Source: Theocolax elegans
Lineage: Eukaryota; Arthropoda; Insecta; Hymenoptera; Cerocephalidae
Direction of reading: 5' to 3'
DNA: 64,000 bases
Assembly: GCA_026168455.1 (NCBI GenBank)
Contig: CM047426.1
Location: 63,253,562-63,317,561, forward strand
The position numbers and the translations under genes were made by a program. This document shows, in pieces, positions 63,894 to 64,000 of the stretch; within the stretch, counting starts at the first letter, position 1, and each line of letters begins with the position of its first letter. Below the pieces are notes generated by a model. The model searched no databases, was not told the DNA's origin, and saw only the letters and a list, made by a program, of their open reading frames with translations.

Positions 63894-64000
63894 GTCAAAT
63901 TAATTGCATATTTGTATTATTGATTTTTGTACAATATAATATAATATATATAAAATTAATAATGAATAAAATAATTACTTTTTTTTTAAATAAATTAAAA

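Overview
This window is AT-rich eukaryotic DNA from an arthropod, most probably a hymenopteran insect such as an ant. That guess rests on the transposon mix and on a conserved host gene with small introns; no single marker fixes the species. Almost all of the sequence is mobile elements, many nested in one another. The only host gene I can identify with confidence is an ANKRD13-type gene (ankyrin repeat / GPCR-chaperone family) on the minus strand. Four of its exons lie at 35169-35214, 34953-35096, 2831-3011 and 2536-2758, and their codons join in phase. The intron between the second and third of these is therefore about 32 kb and holds every element between about 3 and 35 kb.

Layout, left to right. 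0.4-0.9 kb: a tRNA-headed SINE with target duplication. 1.8-2.0 kb: a TTAA-bounded MITE. 2.5-3.0 kb: two ANKRD13 exons. 3.8-7.7 kb: a decayed LINE with ORF1, endonuclease and RT. 7.7-9.1 kb: a 5'-truncated LINE of a second family. 9.4-15.0 kb: two deleted R1-clade LINE copies, each bracketed by (GT)n tracts; the second is broken by a fragment of a TTAA element. 15.1-16.4 kb: a TTAA element at the centre of a palindrome. 16.4-19.2 kb: non-coding, ending in a CpG-rich promoter-like stretch. 19.3-24.6 kb: a LINE fragment and an almost complete LINE bracketed by (GA)n. 24.7-25.6 kb: a foldback MITE and a 59-bp minisatellite. 26.4-27.2 kb: an older LINE remnant. 28.2-29.0 kb: the end of a Penelope-like element with a GIY-YIG domain and a hammerhead-like motif. 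29.5-32.4 kb: a palindromic piggyBac derivative inside TTAA-MITE sequence. 33.3-34.4 kb: an LTR/promoter-like GC-rich block.

The centrepiece is a nearly complete Polinton/Maverick (adintovirus-like) element at 35842-54809. It is 18,968 bp long, with terminal inverted repeats of about 650 bp and a 6-bp target duplication GATACA. On the minus strand it carries an adenain-type protease, an unknown 212-aa protein, a double-jelly-roll major capsid, a pVI-like minor capsid, a penton-like minor capsid, a DDE integrase with chromodomain, two conserved Polinton proteins, an FtsK/HerA packaging ATPase, a Cys-rich protein and a protein-primed family B DNA polymerase. One unknown gene lies on the plus strand beside the right repeat. 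The polymerase gene shows two introns that add an N-terminal exon, and it is interrupted by a 2.8-kb TTAA element (Kolobok/Mutator-like transposase remnant). The capsid frame has lost an obvious AUG. The element thus has the full virion-forming and replication set but is broken in at least two essential genes.

55.6-59.9 kb is a decayed Ty1/copia element with the copia-type internal initiator-tRNA(Met) primer site and a precise TA-flanked MITE in its gag zinc knuckle. 60.5-63.9 kb is a 1.7-kb tandem duplication, each unit holding an LTR end, a tRNA-Arg primer site and a 21-bp perfect hairpin. At least seven independent insertions in the window use TTAA, and two LINE families sit in two different dinucleotide repeats. 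Insertion-site preference and nesting are therefore the main themes, together with the Polinton.
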